Assembly (NCBI GenBank): GCA_938046755.1
Contig: CALIXC010000170.1
Coordinates: 1-10,063 of the forward strand
DNA from: an uncultured Lautropia sp.
GTDB taxonomy: Bacteria; Pseudomonadota; Gammaproteobacteria; Burkholderiales; Burkholderiaceae_E
Length of the DNA: 10,063 bases
Direction of reading: 5' to 3'
The translations under genes were made by a program, and so were the position numbers. This document shows, in pieces, positions 1-5,860 of this stretch; position 1 is the first letter of the stretch, and each line of letters begins with the position of its first letter. The notes beneath the pieces were generated by a model. That model worked only from the letters and a program-made list of their open reading frames with translations, searched no databases and had not been told where the DNA came from.

Positions 1-88
1 CCTGCCCGCGGGTGGAGACACGGATATAGGAGATAGCGCGTTTGGGAGTGAGGGCTTGGCTCATGGCTTCCAGCGGGTCGGCGGTCAT
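1..88 (-). CDS. Serine recombinase (resolvase/integrase family), N-terminal 29 residues only, runs off the window
   Basis: Serine recombinases cut and rejoin DNA at specific sites through a covalent 5'-phosphoserine link; the family includes resolvases, invertases and large integrases. Translating the minus strand from the ATG at 88 gives a short leader and then AISYIRVSTRGQ. This is the hallmark start of the catalytic domain: Y21, R23 and the nucleophile S25 within Y-I-R-V-S-T, with Q29 shortly after. The rest lies beyond the left edge, so whether it is a small resolvase or a large integrase cannot be told. The start at 88 is chosen because it overlaps the stop of the upstream gene as ATGA. 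A second ATG at 64 would also leave the motif intact and cannot be excluded. The gene probably moves or resolves the element carrying the neighbouring mobility genes. Confidence 0.85.
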   Translation of the reverse strand, partial: MTADPLEAMSQALTPKRAISYIRVSTRGQ

Positions 89-420
89 CGGTCGTCTTCT
101 TCCCCAGTTAGCACCAAGGTGATAGCCCGGCGGGCCAGGACCGTGACGATGCGGTCCGCTAGCTCCTTGTCCCCCTCGTTGAGCTGGTAGCCGTCAGGGA
201 CGAGGAAGTAGCGCACGGCCGGGTTGTTTTCGAGGGTACCGAGCGCGGCGTGGATTCCTCGGCGACCGGTGGGTGGATCAGCGTAGACGGCGACAAGGTC
301 GAGGCCTTCCCCGGTTGCGCAGGCGCGGATGCTGACCAAATTGGCGGTGGTCTCGCTTGCGGTGGCATGCCGGTGGTAGCCGATCGCCAGTGGGTGTGGT
401 GCGTGTTTGGTGGGGCGCAT
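85..420 (-). CDS. Small serine-recombinase-like protein lacking the catalytic serine (111 aa)
   Basis: The 111-residue product follows the layout of a resolvase catalytic domain. It has an initial strand with a Y-x-R motif (Y15, R17), then a helix N-L-V-S-I-R-A-C-A, then G-L-D-L-V-A-V-Y-A-D (39-48) and a G-R-R-G-I-H-A-A-L segment (52-60), and ends R-I-V-T-V-L-A-R-R-A-I-T-L-V-L. This matches the usual order 'Y-I-R-V-S, helix, L-V-A-V-Y-x-D, helix, G-I-x-L-V'. The active-site stretch reads YHRHAT, with Ala19 where the nucleophilic Ser belongs, and the usual D-R-L-x-R is replaced by D-G-Y-Q-L. No DNA-binding domain follows. It should therefore be unable to cut DNA and could be a regulatory partner or decoy subunit. 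The start at 420 is set by a strong ribosome binding site, AAGGAGG, nine bases upstream; the frame stays open to an ATG at 510 without a good site. The stop overlaps the recombinase start by 4 nt. The assignment is by eye only. Confidence 0.7.
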   Translation of the reverse strand: MRPTKHAPHPLAIGYHRHATASETTANLVSIRACATGEGLDLVAVYADPPTGRRGIHAALGTLENNPAVRYFLVPDGYQLNEGDKELADRIVTVLARRAITLVLTGEEDDR

Positions 421-533
421 GATAATGTTCCTCCTTCTCTTCTGTGAATTTTTCATAACATTTAATGAAGCTTTGACGCGGATACTCCTCTTTCTTCTAT
501 TGACGCTCATTTCGGCGTGGAAGTCCAGTCCTC

Positions 534-1388
534 TCAGGATGGATCTCCTTGATTTTCCGGGCCTTCAGAGGCGCGTACTGCGGGGCTTGGAGCAAGGAGG
601 GCCTGGAGATCGTTGAGGCAGGCGGTGGCGAACATGCCTTCGGGCAATCGCGGGTCGGCGGCCATGAGGTCGGCGATGCGTCCTGCACGGTCACTGGTCG
701 CGGTGACCCAGACTATGACTGGGAAAACGCCGTGCTGGTTCTGCTCGATGCCGGATTGGTAGTGGCGCAGGTAGGCGTGAGCTTTGACGAGAAGTCGTTT
801 GGGGTGCTCGGTGTCGAGGTCGATCTCCAACCACCAGTGGTCCTCGTACCCCTCCACTTGGGTGACGATTTCAAGGTCGGGCTTGACCCACTCGGGGTTG
901 CCGTGTATTCCGAGGTGGCTGCGCCAGCACAAGGGTTCGGTGTTGACGCGCAGGAGTCTCACGCCTCGTCGTTGACTGGTTTCCTCGGCCAGGACCCGCG
1001 CCTCCATCACAGCCAGGGTGTGCGCGAGGAACCTGGTGGAGGGTTCGGCGTTGCGGTGGCGCGTGGTCGTGTGCCTCTCAGCGTTGATCGCGAGGAGGCG
1101 GAAGCCGGGTTCGGTCAGGTACCAGATGAGACCGGTGGATCCGGCGCGTTGACCACCGATGCGCCGCTCGAGGTGATGTACGAGTGACAGCGTTTGGAGG
1201 TGGCGTATGAGGCGGGTGGTTTGCCGCAGCGCCGAGGCAGCGGTCTTGTGATGAGACTGGCGGAGGCGGGCGAGTTGGTTGGTGGTGGCGAATCGGTGCT
1301 CGGCGAGAATACGGACGACACGCCAGCTGCGTTCGTCCAGAGAGGCGGCGATCCGCTCGAGGCGTGGACGGGAGACTCGGCTGGTCAT
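534..1388 (-). CDS. Replication-relaxation family protein (284 aa)
   Basis: This looks like the replication-relaxation family, found mainly on plasmids and integrative conjugative elements of Actinobacteria and other Gram-positives and thought to help start plasmid-type replication. Residues 20-75 form a winged-helix DNA-binding segment (R-V-V-R-I-L-A-E-H-R-F-A-T-T-N-Q-L-A). Its wing is followed by G-S-T-G-L-I-W-Y-L-T-E-P-G-F-R-L-L (83-99), the usual 'Y-x-L-T-x-x-G' signature. The second half has P170-D171, E188-I-D190, E194 and K202, a spacing reminiscent of PD-(D/E)XK folds; that reading is my inference. The length is normal for the family. The start at 1388 has a clear AAAGGAG five bases upstream. 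Its ATG overlaps the stop of a possible 41-codon gene (ATGA). A 113-bp A+T-rich, purine-rich gap separates it from the next gene downstream, where I see no convincing promoter. Confidence 0.8.
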   Translation of the reverse strand: MTSRVSRPRLERIAASLDERSWRVVRILAEHRFATTNQLARLRQSHHKTAASALRQTTRLIRHLQTLSLVHHLERRIGGQRAGSTGLIWYLTEPGFRLLAINAERHTTTRHRNAEPSTRFLAHTLAVMEARVLAEETSQRRGVRLLRVNTEPLCWRSHLGIHGNPEWVKPDLEIVTQVEGYEDHWWLEIDLDTEHPKRLLVKAHAYLRHYQSGIEQNQHGVFPVIVWVTATSDRAGRIADLMAADPRLPEGMFATACLNDLQALLAPSPAVRASEGPENQGDPS

Positions 1389-1510
1389 AGGAACTCCTTT
1401 CGTGGTTGTTTACTATCCGGGACGGCAGTGTCTGCCAATAGGGGCAGACAGTCACCTCCCTTGGTGGTGGGGTGCGGGCGATAGTGTGCGGTTGGTGACG
1501 ACGCGCTCAC
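1385..1510 (-). CDS. Possible small gene of 41 codons, overlapping both neighbours by 4 nt
   Basis: A 42-codon frame begins at GTG 1510-1508, which overlaps the stop of the upstream frame as GTGA. It ends at TGA 1387-1385, which overlaps the replication-relaxation start as ATGA. It therefore fills the space between the two genes exactly. The product begins MSASSPTAHY and ends RKEFL; it has no membrane segment and one Cys (C21), and it is rich in Pro, Thr and basic residues. I recognise no family. No strong ribosome binding site precedes the GTG, as is common when translation is coupled to a gene upstream. The frame contains a perfect 8-bp inverted repeat, which could instead mean that the stretch is regulatory. 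The double 4-nt overlap is the main argument for a real gene; the lack of homology evidence keeps confidence modest. Confidence 0.45.
   Translation of the reverse strand: MSASSPTAHYRPHPTTKGGDCLPLLADTAVPDSKQPRKEFL
1429..1450. promoter_or_regulatory. Perfect 8-bp inverted repeat (operator-like or hairpin)
   Basis: The arms TGTCTGCC and GGCAGACA flank a 6-base spacer (AATAGG on the plus strand), 41 bases upstream of the replication-relaxation start. All eight pairs match. A T-run is absent, so it is not a standard terminator. It could bind a dimeric repressor, attenuate the operon as an mRNA hairpin, or act as a plasmid-type origin element. The sequence does not choose between these. Confidence 0.45.
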
Positions 1511-1677
1511 TGCGTCGGCCGGTCTATCGGTTCGTCGTCGCTGAGATGGTCGGATTTGGTGGGTTTGCGGCCAAAGCTCTGGGTCTTCTGCCTCGGGTAC
1601 GGAGCTGCGTGCGCCGTGGTGGCACCTGTGAACGACTCAAGGAGTGCTTCGGTGCTGTGGGCGGGAACTCCGTAGGC
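1507..1677 (-). CDS. 3' end of an unidentified actinobacterial-side gene, cut at the junction
   Basis: This minus-strand frame reads into the GTGA overlap with the small gene downstream and ends E-P-I-D-R-P-T-Q. The visible tail of about 56 residues is hydrophilic, rich in Thr, Ser, Pro and charged residues, and has no recognisable domain. Codons here mostly end in G or C, consistent with real coding. Further upstream (above about 1677) the same frame is only the antisense of the DUF2946 gene, so the true N-terminal part is missing. In comparable elements the gene ahead of a replication-relaxation gene is often a conjugation factor such as a VirD4/TraG-type coupling protein. That is a guess from context, not from sequence. 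Confidence 0.4.
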   Translation of the reverse strand, partial: AYGVPAHSTEALLESFTGATTAHAAPYPRQKTQSFGRKPTKSDHLSDDEPIDRPTQ

Positions 1678-1690
1678 GTGGCTGCTCGCG
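1650..1690. other. Apparent junction between actinobacterial-type and proteobacterial-type DNA
   Basis: To the left, all genes are minus-strand, 4-nt-overlapping mobility genes of Gram-positive type. To the right, genes are those of a Gram-negative with an outer membrane. A plus-strand DUF2946 frame begins abruptly inside its N-terminal membrane helix at 1676, directly after an in-frame TAG at 1673-1675. A minus-strand gene loses its meaning at the same place. No terminal repeats, transposase or obvious attachment core are visible. The exact base is not resolvable by eye. Confidence 0.6.
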
Positions 1691-2008
1691 GCCTTGCTGT
1701 CTTCCATGCTGTCACCGCTGGTGCAGCGCATCCCGGCGGGCAATGCCGACACCATCATCCTCTGCCACGGCAATAGCGGATTCACACGAATCGTTCTCTC
1801 GCCGGACGATACCGACGCCCCTTCCGCCCCGCAAGCAGACACGCCCCACTGTCCGTTCTGCCTGTCCACGCCCATGCCGGCCCTGTCGTCGGCGCAGGCG
1901 TTTCCTTCTCCTGCCGCATGGCAGCACGTCCTGCATGCTATCGCTGCTCATGGCCACACGGCCAGTCTCACCCTCCATTACGACCCGCGCGGGCCGCCCG
2001 CCGCATGA
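1676..2008 (+). CDS. DUF2946 family protein, 5'-truncated (110 residues remain)
   Basis: DUF2946 proteins are small, membrane-anchored or exported proteins with conserved cysteines, commonly encoded beside TonB-dependent receptors and PepSY proteins in proteobacteria. A role in copper or siderophore-metal handling is often suspected but not established. The remaining product starts inside a hydrophobic helix (A-W-L-L-A-A-L-L-S-S-M-L-S-P-L-V), then has the family pattern I-I-L-C-H-G-N-S-G and a later H-C-P-F-C-L-S motif. It ends with a Pro/Ala-rich tail. The normal N-terminus of a charged segment before the helix is absent: an in-frame TAG lies just upstream at 1673, and the first possible internal starts (TTG 1694, ATG 1706) would cut the helix. 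The gene is therefore broken by the junction. It sits 125 bp before the receptor gene on the same strand and was probably the first gene of that operon. Confidence 0.65.
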   Translation, partial: AWLLAALLSSMLSPLVQRIPAGNADTIILCHGNSGFTRIVLSPDDTDAPSAPQADTPHCPFCLSTPMPALSSAQAFPSPAAWQHVLHAIAAHGHTASLTLHYDPRGPPAA

Positions 2009-2018
2009 TGCCTGCCTG

Positions 2019-2036
2019 ATCGCTTCACGAAGCGAT
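2019..2036 (+). promoter_or_regulatory. Hairpin 1 of a tandem pair after the DUF2946 gene
   Basis: ATCGCTT and AAGCGAT form a perfect 7-bp stem around a CACG loop, ten bases after the DUF2946 stop. No T-run follows (TCCCTTCAGCG), so it is not a classical intrinsic terminator. It could protect or process the mRNA between the DUF2946 and receptor genes, or attenuate transcription into the receptor. Confidence 0.4.
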
Positions 2037-2044
2037 TCCCTTCA

Positions 2045-2062
2045 GCGACGGATCCCCGTCGC
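2045..2062 (+). promoter_or_regulatory. Hairpin 2 of the tandem pair, upstream of the receptor gene
   Basis: GCGACGG and CCGTCGC form a perfect 7-bp, G+C-rich stem around an ATCC loop, eight bases after the first hairpin and 71 bases before the receptor ATG. No T-run follows. I looked for an A+T-rich Fur-type palindrome in the whole interval 2009-2133 and saw none, so iron control by a standard Fur box is not supported here. Confidence 0.4.
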
Positions 2063-2133
2063 GCAGTCATCCTTGCCCTCACCGGCAGCGCCCAATCCGT
2101 GCGCCGGTACCTCGCCTTTCGGCAGAGTCCATC

Positions 2134-4245
2134 ATGAGCATTCCGCGTCTTCCCTTCAAACCCTTCGTCATGCCCGCGCTGCTGTTGCTGCCCGTCCTGC
2201 CAGCACACGCCATCCAGTCCCTAGATCCCATCACGGTGCGCCCGGCCGAGCAGGAAGGGCTGCAACATGCCGCATCTGCCGGATCGCGCCTGGGGCTGTC
2301 CATCCAGAACACCCCGGCCAGCGTCGACGTGATCTCCCGCGACCGGATCGATGCACGCGGCGACACCACCGTCAACGAAGCCACCTCGCGCGCTGCCGGC
2401 TTCAGTAGCCTGGCCCACCCGGGCAACAGCGGCAGCGACCTCTCGGTACGTGGCTTCACCGGAAGCAGCTCCGTCATGCAGCTCTACGACGGCGTGCGTC
2501 AGTATGGCGGCCTCGGCGTCAGCTATCCCTTCCACGCCTGGGCCGTCGAACGGATTGAAGTCCTCCGGGGCCCGGCCTCCGTCATCGACGGTGACGGCGC
2601 CATCGGCGGCGTCGTCAATGTCGTCCCGCGCAAGCCACGCCAGGGCGCGATCCGCCACGAAATCCGGGCAGGCATCGGCAACCGCGGCCAGCGGTCGCTG
2701 GACTTCGACAGCAGCGGCTCGATCAGCGAACGCCTGGCCTACCGGATCGATGCGAGCGCCGAACGCGGTGACGGCTGGGTGGACCGCGGCAAGCACAGCA
2801 GCCAGGGCCTGACCGGCGCCCTGCAATGGCAGTTCCTGCCCCGCTGGCAACTGCAGCTGAGCCACGCCGAAGGCCGCCACAAGCCCATGCGCTACTTCGG
2901 TGTCCCGCTGATCGACGGAAAGCCCCTGGAAGCCCTGCGCCGCACCAACTACAACGTCCAGGACGCCCGCATCATCTTCCGTGATCACTGGAGCGAACTG
3001 ACGCTGCAGGGCTCCCCCAGCGACAACGTCGCCGTGCGCAGCCGCCTCTATCACATCCGCAGCAATCGCCTGTGGTTCGACGCCGAGAACTACACTTGGG
3101 ATGAGGCCCGCCAGCAGATCCGCCTGGCCGGTGACACCGCCATCCGCCACCACCAGAAACAGACCGGCAACACCACCGACGTGACCTTCGACGGCAAGCT
3201 GCTGGGCATGGACAACACCGTCTCGGCAGGCTTCGACCTCAATCACAGCAGCCTGCAGCACGACAACAACACCTACACCGGCAACCCCCGCTACGTGAGC
3301 CTGCTGTCTCCCGAGACAGGCTTCTTCAACAGCGATGAACCCTTCATTCCCCGTTACCGGAACACCGCCAACCAGTACGCCCTGTTCGTCGAGGATCGGC
3401 TGGCTGTCACCGGGCAGCTGTCCCTCGTGGCCGGCCTGCGCCATGATCGCGTCCGCATCCGCCGTGACGACCTGATCACCGGAAGTCGCGCCTTCAGCCG
3501 CACCTGGAACAGCACCGGCCACCGCCTGGGCGCTGTCTATGCGCTGACCCCGACCCTGTCCGTCTACGCGCAGCACAGCCGGGCCGCCGACCCCTCCACC
3601 GCCCCGCTGATGATGAGCGCCAGCGGCGCCAAGGCCGACATGACGATCGGCCGGCAGATCGAAGTGGGCATCAAGCAGTCGCTGCCCCAGCAGCGTGGCG
3701 AATGGACCCTGGCCGCCTACCACATCACCAAGCACAACCTGCAAAGCAGTGACCCGGACAACCCGGACAACAGCATCCAGGTCGGCAAGCAGAGCTCCCG
3801 CGGCATCGAAGGTACCCTATCGCTGGCGCTTTCCCCCACCCTGAGGCTCGATGCGGACGCCACCGTCCTGCGCGCCCGTTATGACGACTTCAACGATGCC
3901 GTCGATGGCGCCATCGTCTCGCGCAGAGGCAACACCCCGCCCGACGTGCCCGAGCGGCTGGCCAACCTGTGGCTGAGCTGGCAGATGCTCCCACAGTGGA
4001 CGCTGTCGGGCGGCGCGCGTCACGTCGGCAAGCGCCACGCCAACCGCGCCAACGACCTGACGCTGCCCGCCTACACCACGGCGGATCTGGCCCTGAAGTG
4101 GCAGCCCTCCGACGCCACCACCCTGGCGCTGCATGGGCACAACATCTTCAACCGCCACTACTACAGCACCGTCTACTACAACGAGAAACAGTGGTTCGTC
4201 GGCGAGTCGCGCCGCGTGCTGTTCACCATCGACCATCGGTTCTGA
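2134..4245 (+). CDS. TonB-dependent siderophore receptor (703 aa)
   Basis: This is an outer-membrane beta-barrel that imports ferric siderophores or similar chelates with energy from TonB-ExbBD. Residues 1-26 are a signal peptide (F-V-M-P-A-L-L-L-L-P-V-L-P-A-H-A, cleavage after AHA). D31-P-I-T-V-R-P follows at the mature N-terminus and fits a TonB box. The plug (about 50-165) contains the classic segments S-D-L-S-V-R-G-F (101-108), V-E-R-I-E-V-L-R-G-P-A-S-V (138-150) and G-A-I-G-G-V-V-N-V-V (155-164). The barrel fills the rest and ends in a terminal Phe (T-I-D-H-R-F), as needed for outer-membrane assembly. The length is normal, and there is no N-terminal signalling domain, so it does not control an anti-sigma factor directly. 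The ribosome binding site is weak (GCAGAG before the ATG). A PepSY gene starts ten bases downstream, marking an uptake operon. The substrate cannot be told from sequence. Confidence 0.93.
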   Translation: MSIPRLPFKPFVMPALLLLPVLPAHAIQSLDPITVRPAEQEGLQHAASAGSRLGLSIQNTPASVDVISRDRIDARGDTTVNEATSRAAGFSSLAHPGNSGSDLSVRGFTGSSSVMQLYDGVRQYGGLGVSYPFHAWAVERIEVLRGPASVIDGDGAIGGVVNVVPRKPRQGAIRHEIRAGIGNRGQRSLDFDSSGSISERLAYRIDASAERGDGWVDRGKHSSQGLTGALQWQFLPRWQLQLSHAEGRHKPMRYFGVPLIDGKPLEALRRTNYNVQDARIIFRDHWSELTLQGSPSDNVAVRSRLYHIRSNRLWFDAENYTWDEARQQIRLAGDTAIRHHQKQTGNTTDVTFDGKLLGMDNTVSAGFDLNHSSLQHDNNTYTGNPRYVSLLSPETGFFNSDEPFIPRYRNTANQYALFVEDRLAVTGQLSLVAGLRHDRVRIRRDDLITGSRAFSRTWNSTGHRLGAVYALTPTLSVYAQHSRAADPSTAPLMMSASGAKADMTIGRQIEVGIKQSLPQQRGEWTLAAYHITKHNLQSSDPDNPDNSIQVGKQSSRGIEGTLSLALSPTLRLDADATVLRARYDDFNDAVDGAIVSRRGNTPPDVPERLANLWLSWQMLPQWTLSGGARHVGKRHANRANDLTLPAYTTADLALKWQPSDATTLALHGHNIFNRHYYSTVYYNEKQWFVGESRRVLFTIDHRF

Positions 4246-4255
4246 TTTACCCACC

Positions 4256-5860
4256 ATGAACATTCCCATCAAACGCTGGCTGCTGCTTACCCACCGCTGG
4301 CTGGGCATCGGCCTCTGTCTGTTCTTTCTGAGCTGGTTCGTCTCCGGCATGGTGATGATGTACGTGGGCTATCCCAAGCTCACCCATGCTGAACGGCTGC
4401 AGCACCTGCCCACGCTGGATGCCGACGCACCCTTGCTGTCCCCGCGCCAGGCCTTCGGCATGGCCGGCATCGACGGCTCCGTGTCCGATCTTCGGCTGAC
4501 CGCCAGCCGCGCCGGCCAGCCCATCTACACCGCCCTGCTGCAGAGCGGGCCGGATGATGCCGAAACCGCCGTCGCCGTGGATGCCCGCACCGGACGCCGG
4601 CTGCCACCGGCCACTCAGGACGTGGTCCTGGCCAGCGCACGAACCTATCTGCACAACGAGGGCCACCCCACATCCAACAGCGCCCCTGCCTCTAGGCCGG
4701 ACCAGGCTGAGCCGGCACTCACCTACGAAGGCACCATCGACGAAGACCCCCACACCCACAGCCGCAGCCTGGATCCCTACCGTCCCCTGCACAAGGTGCA
4801 GCTGCCCGACGCTGACCGGACGCTGCTCTACATCGCCGACACCACCGGTGAAGTGGTGCGCGATGCCCCCCACACCGAACGCACCCTGGACTACGTGGGC
4901 ACCTGGCTGCACTGGCTGTACATGTTCCGGGGTGGCAGCTTTGACGCCTGGTGGCCCACCATCATCATCTGGCTGGCCACCATCGGGGTTCTGGTCGCAC
5001 TCACCGGCAGCATCGTCGGCATCCTGCGCTGGCGCTTCTCACACCCCTACCGCAGCGGCTCGCGCTCACCGTTCCAGCCCGGCGTCATGCGCTGGCACCA
5101 CCTCGTGGGCCTCTTCTTTGCGCTGACCACGCTGACCTGGATCTTCAGCGGGCTCATGTCCATGCGCCCGTGGGGCCTGTTCAAGAGCCCTCACGCCGCC
5201 CTGGAAACCGAGAGCATCAGCAGCCTGCAGATGGACCCAGCACAGGCCCCCATGATTCCCCATGTGCTTCTGGAATCTGCCCACCGCGACGGTCTGGGCG
5301 ATGTCCGCGAACTGCAGTGGCGAACCATCCTGGGCAAGCCCACGGTGCTGGCTCTGGGTGCCACAGGCACCCCACATGTTCTGGATGCCATCACCGGCAA
5401 GCCGACCCGGGTGGAAGCACGGGACCTGACGGCCGCGCTCAACGCCCTGACGCCGGATCACCCGCCCCGGATTGAGCAGCTGAAGGAATACGACTTCTAC
5501 TACTACACCCGCGCCGACCACACCATGATGGGTGGCGGCGACCCTCAGCCCCTGCCGTTCTGGCGCGTGCAGTTCGACGACCCTGACCAGACCTGGGTTC
5601 AGCTCGATCCCGCCACGGGCACCGTCCTGAACACGCTCAACCAGCATAAGCGCGTCGAACGATGGCTGTTCTTCCTCATGCACAGCTGGGATCTGGTGCC
5701 GCTGCTGCACCGCCGTCCGCTCTGGGACATCTTCATGCTCGTGCTGGCCGTGGGCGGCCTGGCCCTTTCAGCCACCGGCATCTGGATCGGCACCAAGCGC
5801 CTGGGCATCAAGACCCGCCGCCGCAAGCTGCTGAACCGCAAGGATCAAGCGGCGCAGTGA
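4256..5860 (+). CDS. PepSY-associated inner-membrane protein (534 aa)
   Basis: PepSY-TM proteins are inner-membrane partners of TonB receptors; FoxB of Pseudomonas aeruginosa is a known relative linked to siderophore use, possibly through reduction of the ferric complex. Four membrane segments are visible: about 14-38 after H13-R-W-L-G, 235-257 (I-I-I-W-L-A-T-I-G-V-L-V-A-L-T-G), 283-302 after R279-W-H-H, and 490-514 (I-F-M-L-V-L-A-V-G-G-L-A-L). Large periplasmic stretches lie between the first and second and between the third and fourth. Histidines near the membrane edges (H13, H281, H282, and those in H-W-L-Y and H-S-W-D) are candidate haem or metal ligands by analogy. The Arg/Lys-rich C-terminus (K-T-R-R-R-K-L-L) should face the cytoplasm. 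The start at 4256 puts the H-R-W-L-G motif at the N-terminus as in the family; no clear ribosome binding site is seen in the ten bases after the receptor stop, so coupling is likely. Confidence 0.9.
   Translation: MNIPIKRWLLLTHRWLGIGLCLFFLSWFVSGMVMMYVGYPKLTHAERLQHLPTLDADAPLLSPRQAFGMAGIDGSVSDLRLTASRAGQPIYTALLQSGPDDAETAVAVDARTGRRLPPATQDVVLASARTYLHNEGHPTSNSAPASRPDQAEPALTYEGTIDEDPHTHSRSLDPYRPLHKVQLPDADRTLLYIADTTGEVVRDAPHTERTLDYVGTWLHWLYMFRGGSFDAWWPTIIIWLATIGVLVALTGSIVGILRWRFSHPYRSGSRSPFQPGVMRWHHLVGLFFALTTLTWIFSGLMSMRPWGLFKSPHAALETESISSLQMDPAQAPMIPHVLLESAHRDGLGDVRELQWRTILGKPTVLALGATGTPHVLDAITGKPTRVEARDLTAALNALTPDHPPRIEQLKEYDFYYYTRADHTMMGGGDPQPLPFWRVQFDDPDQTWVQLDPATGTVLNTLNQHKRVERWLFFLMHSWDLVPLLHRRPLWDIFMLVLAVGGLALSATGIWIGTKRLGIKTRRRKLLNRKDQAAQ

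Noticed and set aside
421..510. A 30-residue basic N-terminal extension of the serine-recombinase-like protein (start at 510)
   Set aside because: No ribosome binding site precedes 510, while AAGGAGG stands nine bases before the ATG at 420. The extension is A+T-rich and looks like a leader region.
549..1187. A 212-codon open frame on the plus strand
   Set aside because: It is antisense to the replication-relaxation gene and has no recognisable features; the minus-strand gene has a good ribosome binding site and domain structure.
2009..2133. A Fur box ahead of the receptor gene
   Set aside because: The interval is G+C-rich and contains nothing close to the GATAATGATAATCATTATC consensus.
1644..2408. 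A 254-codon plus-strand frame across the junction
   Set aside because: It is Arg/Ser/Pro/Cys-rich and low in order. It overlaps the DUF2946 fragment and the start of the receptor gene in another frame, and it crosses the apparent junction.
2221..3744. A 507-codon open frame on the minus strand
   Set aside because: It lies antisense to the TonB receptor gene, whose domains are unmistakable. Its product is rich in Val, Ala, Gly and Asp without motifs, as expected for a shadow frame in G+C-rich DNA.
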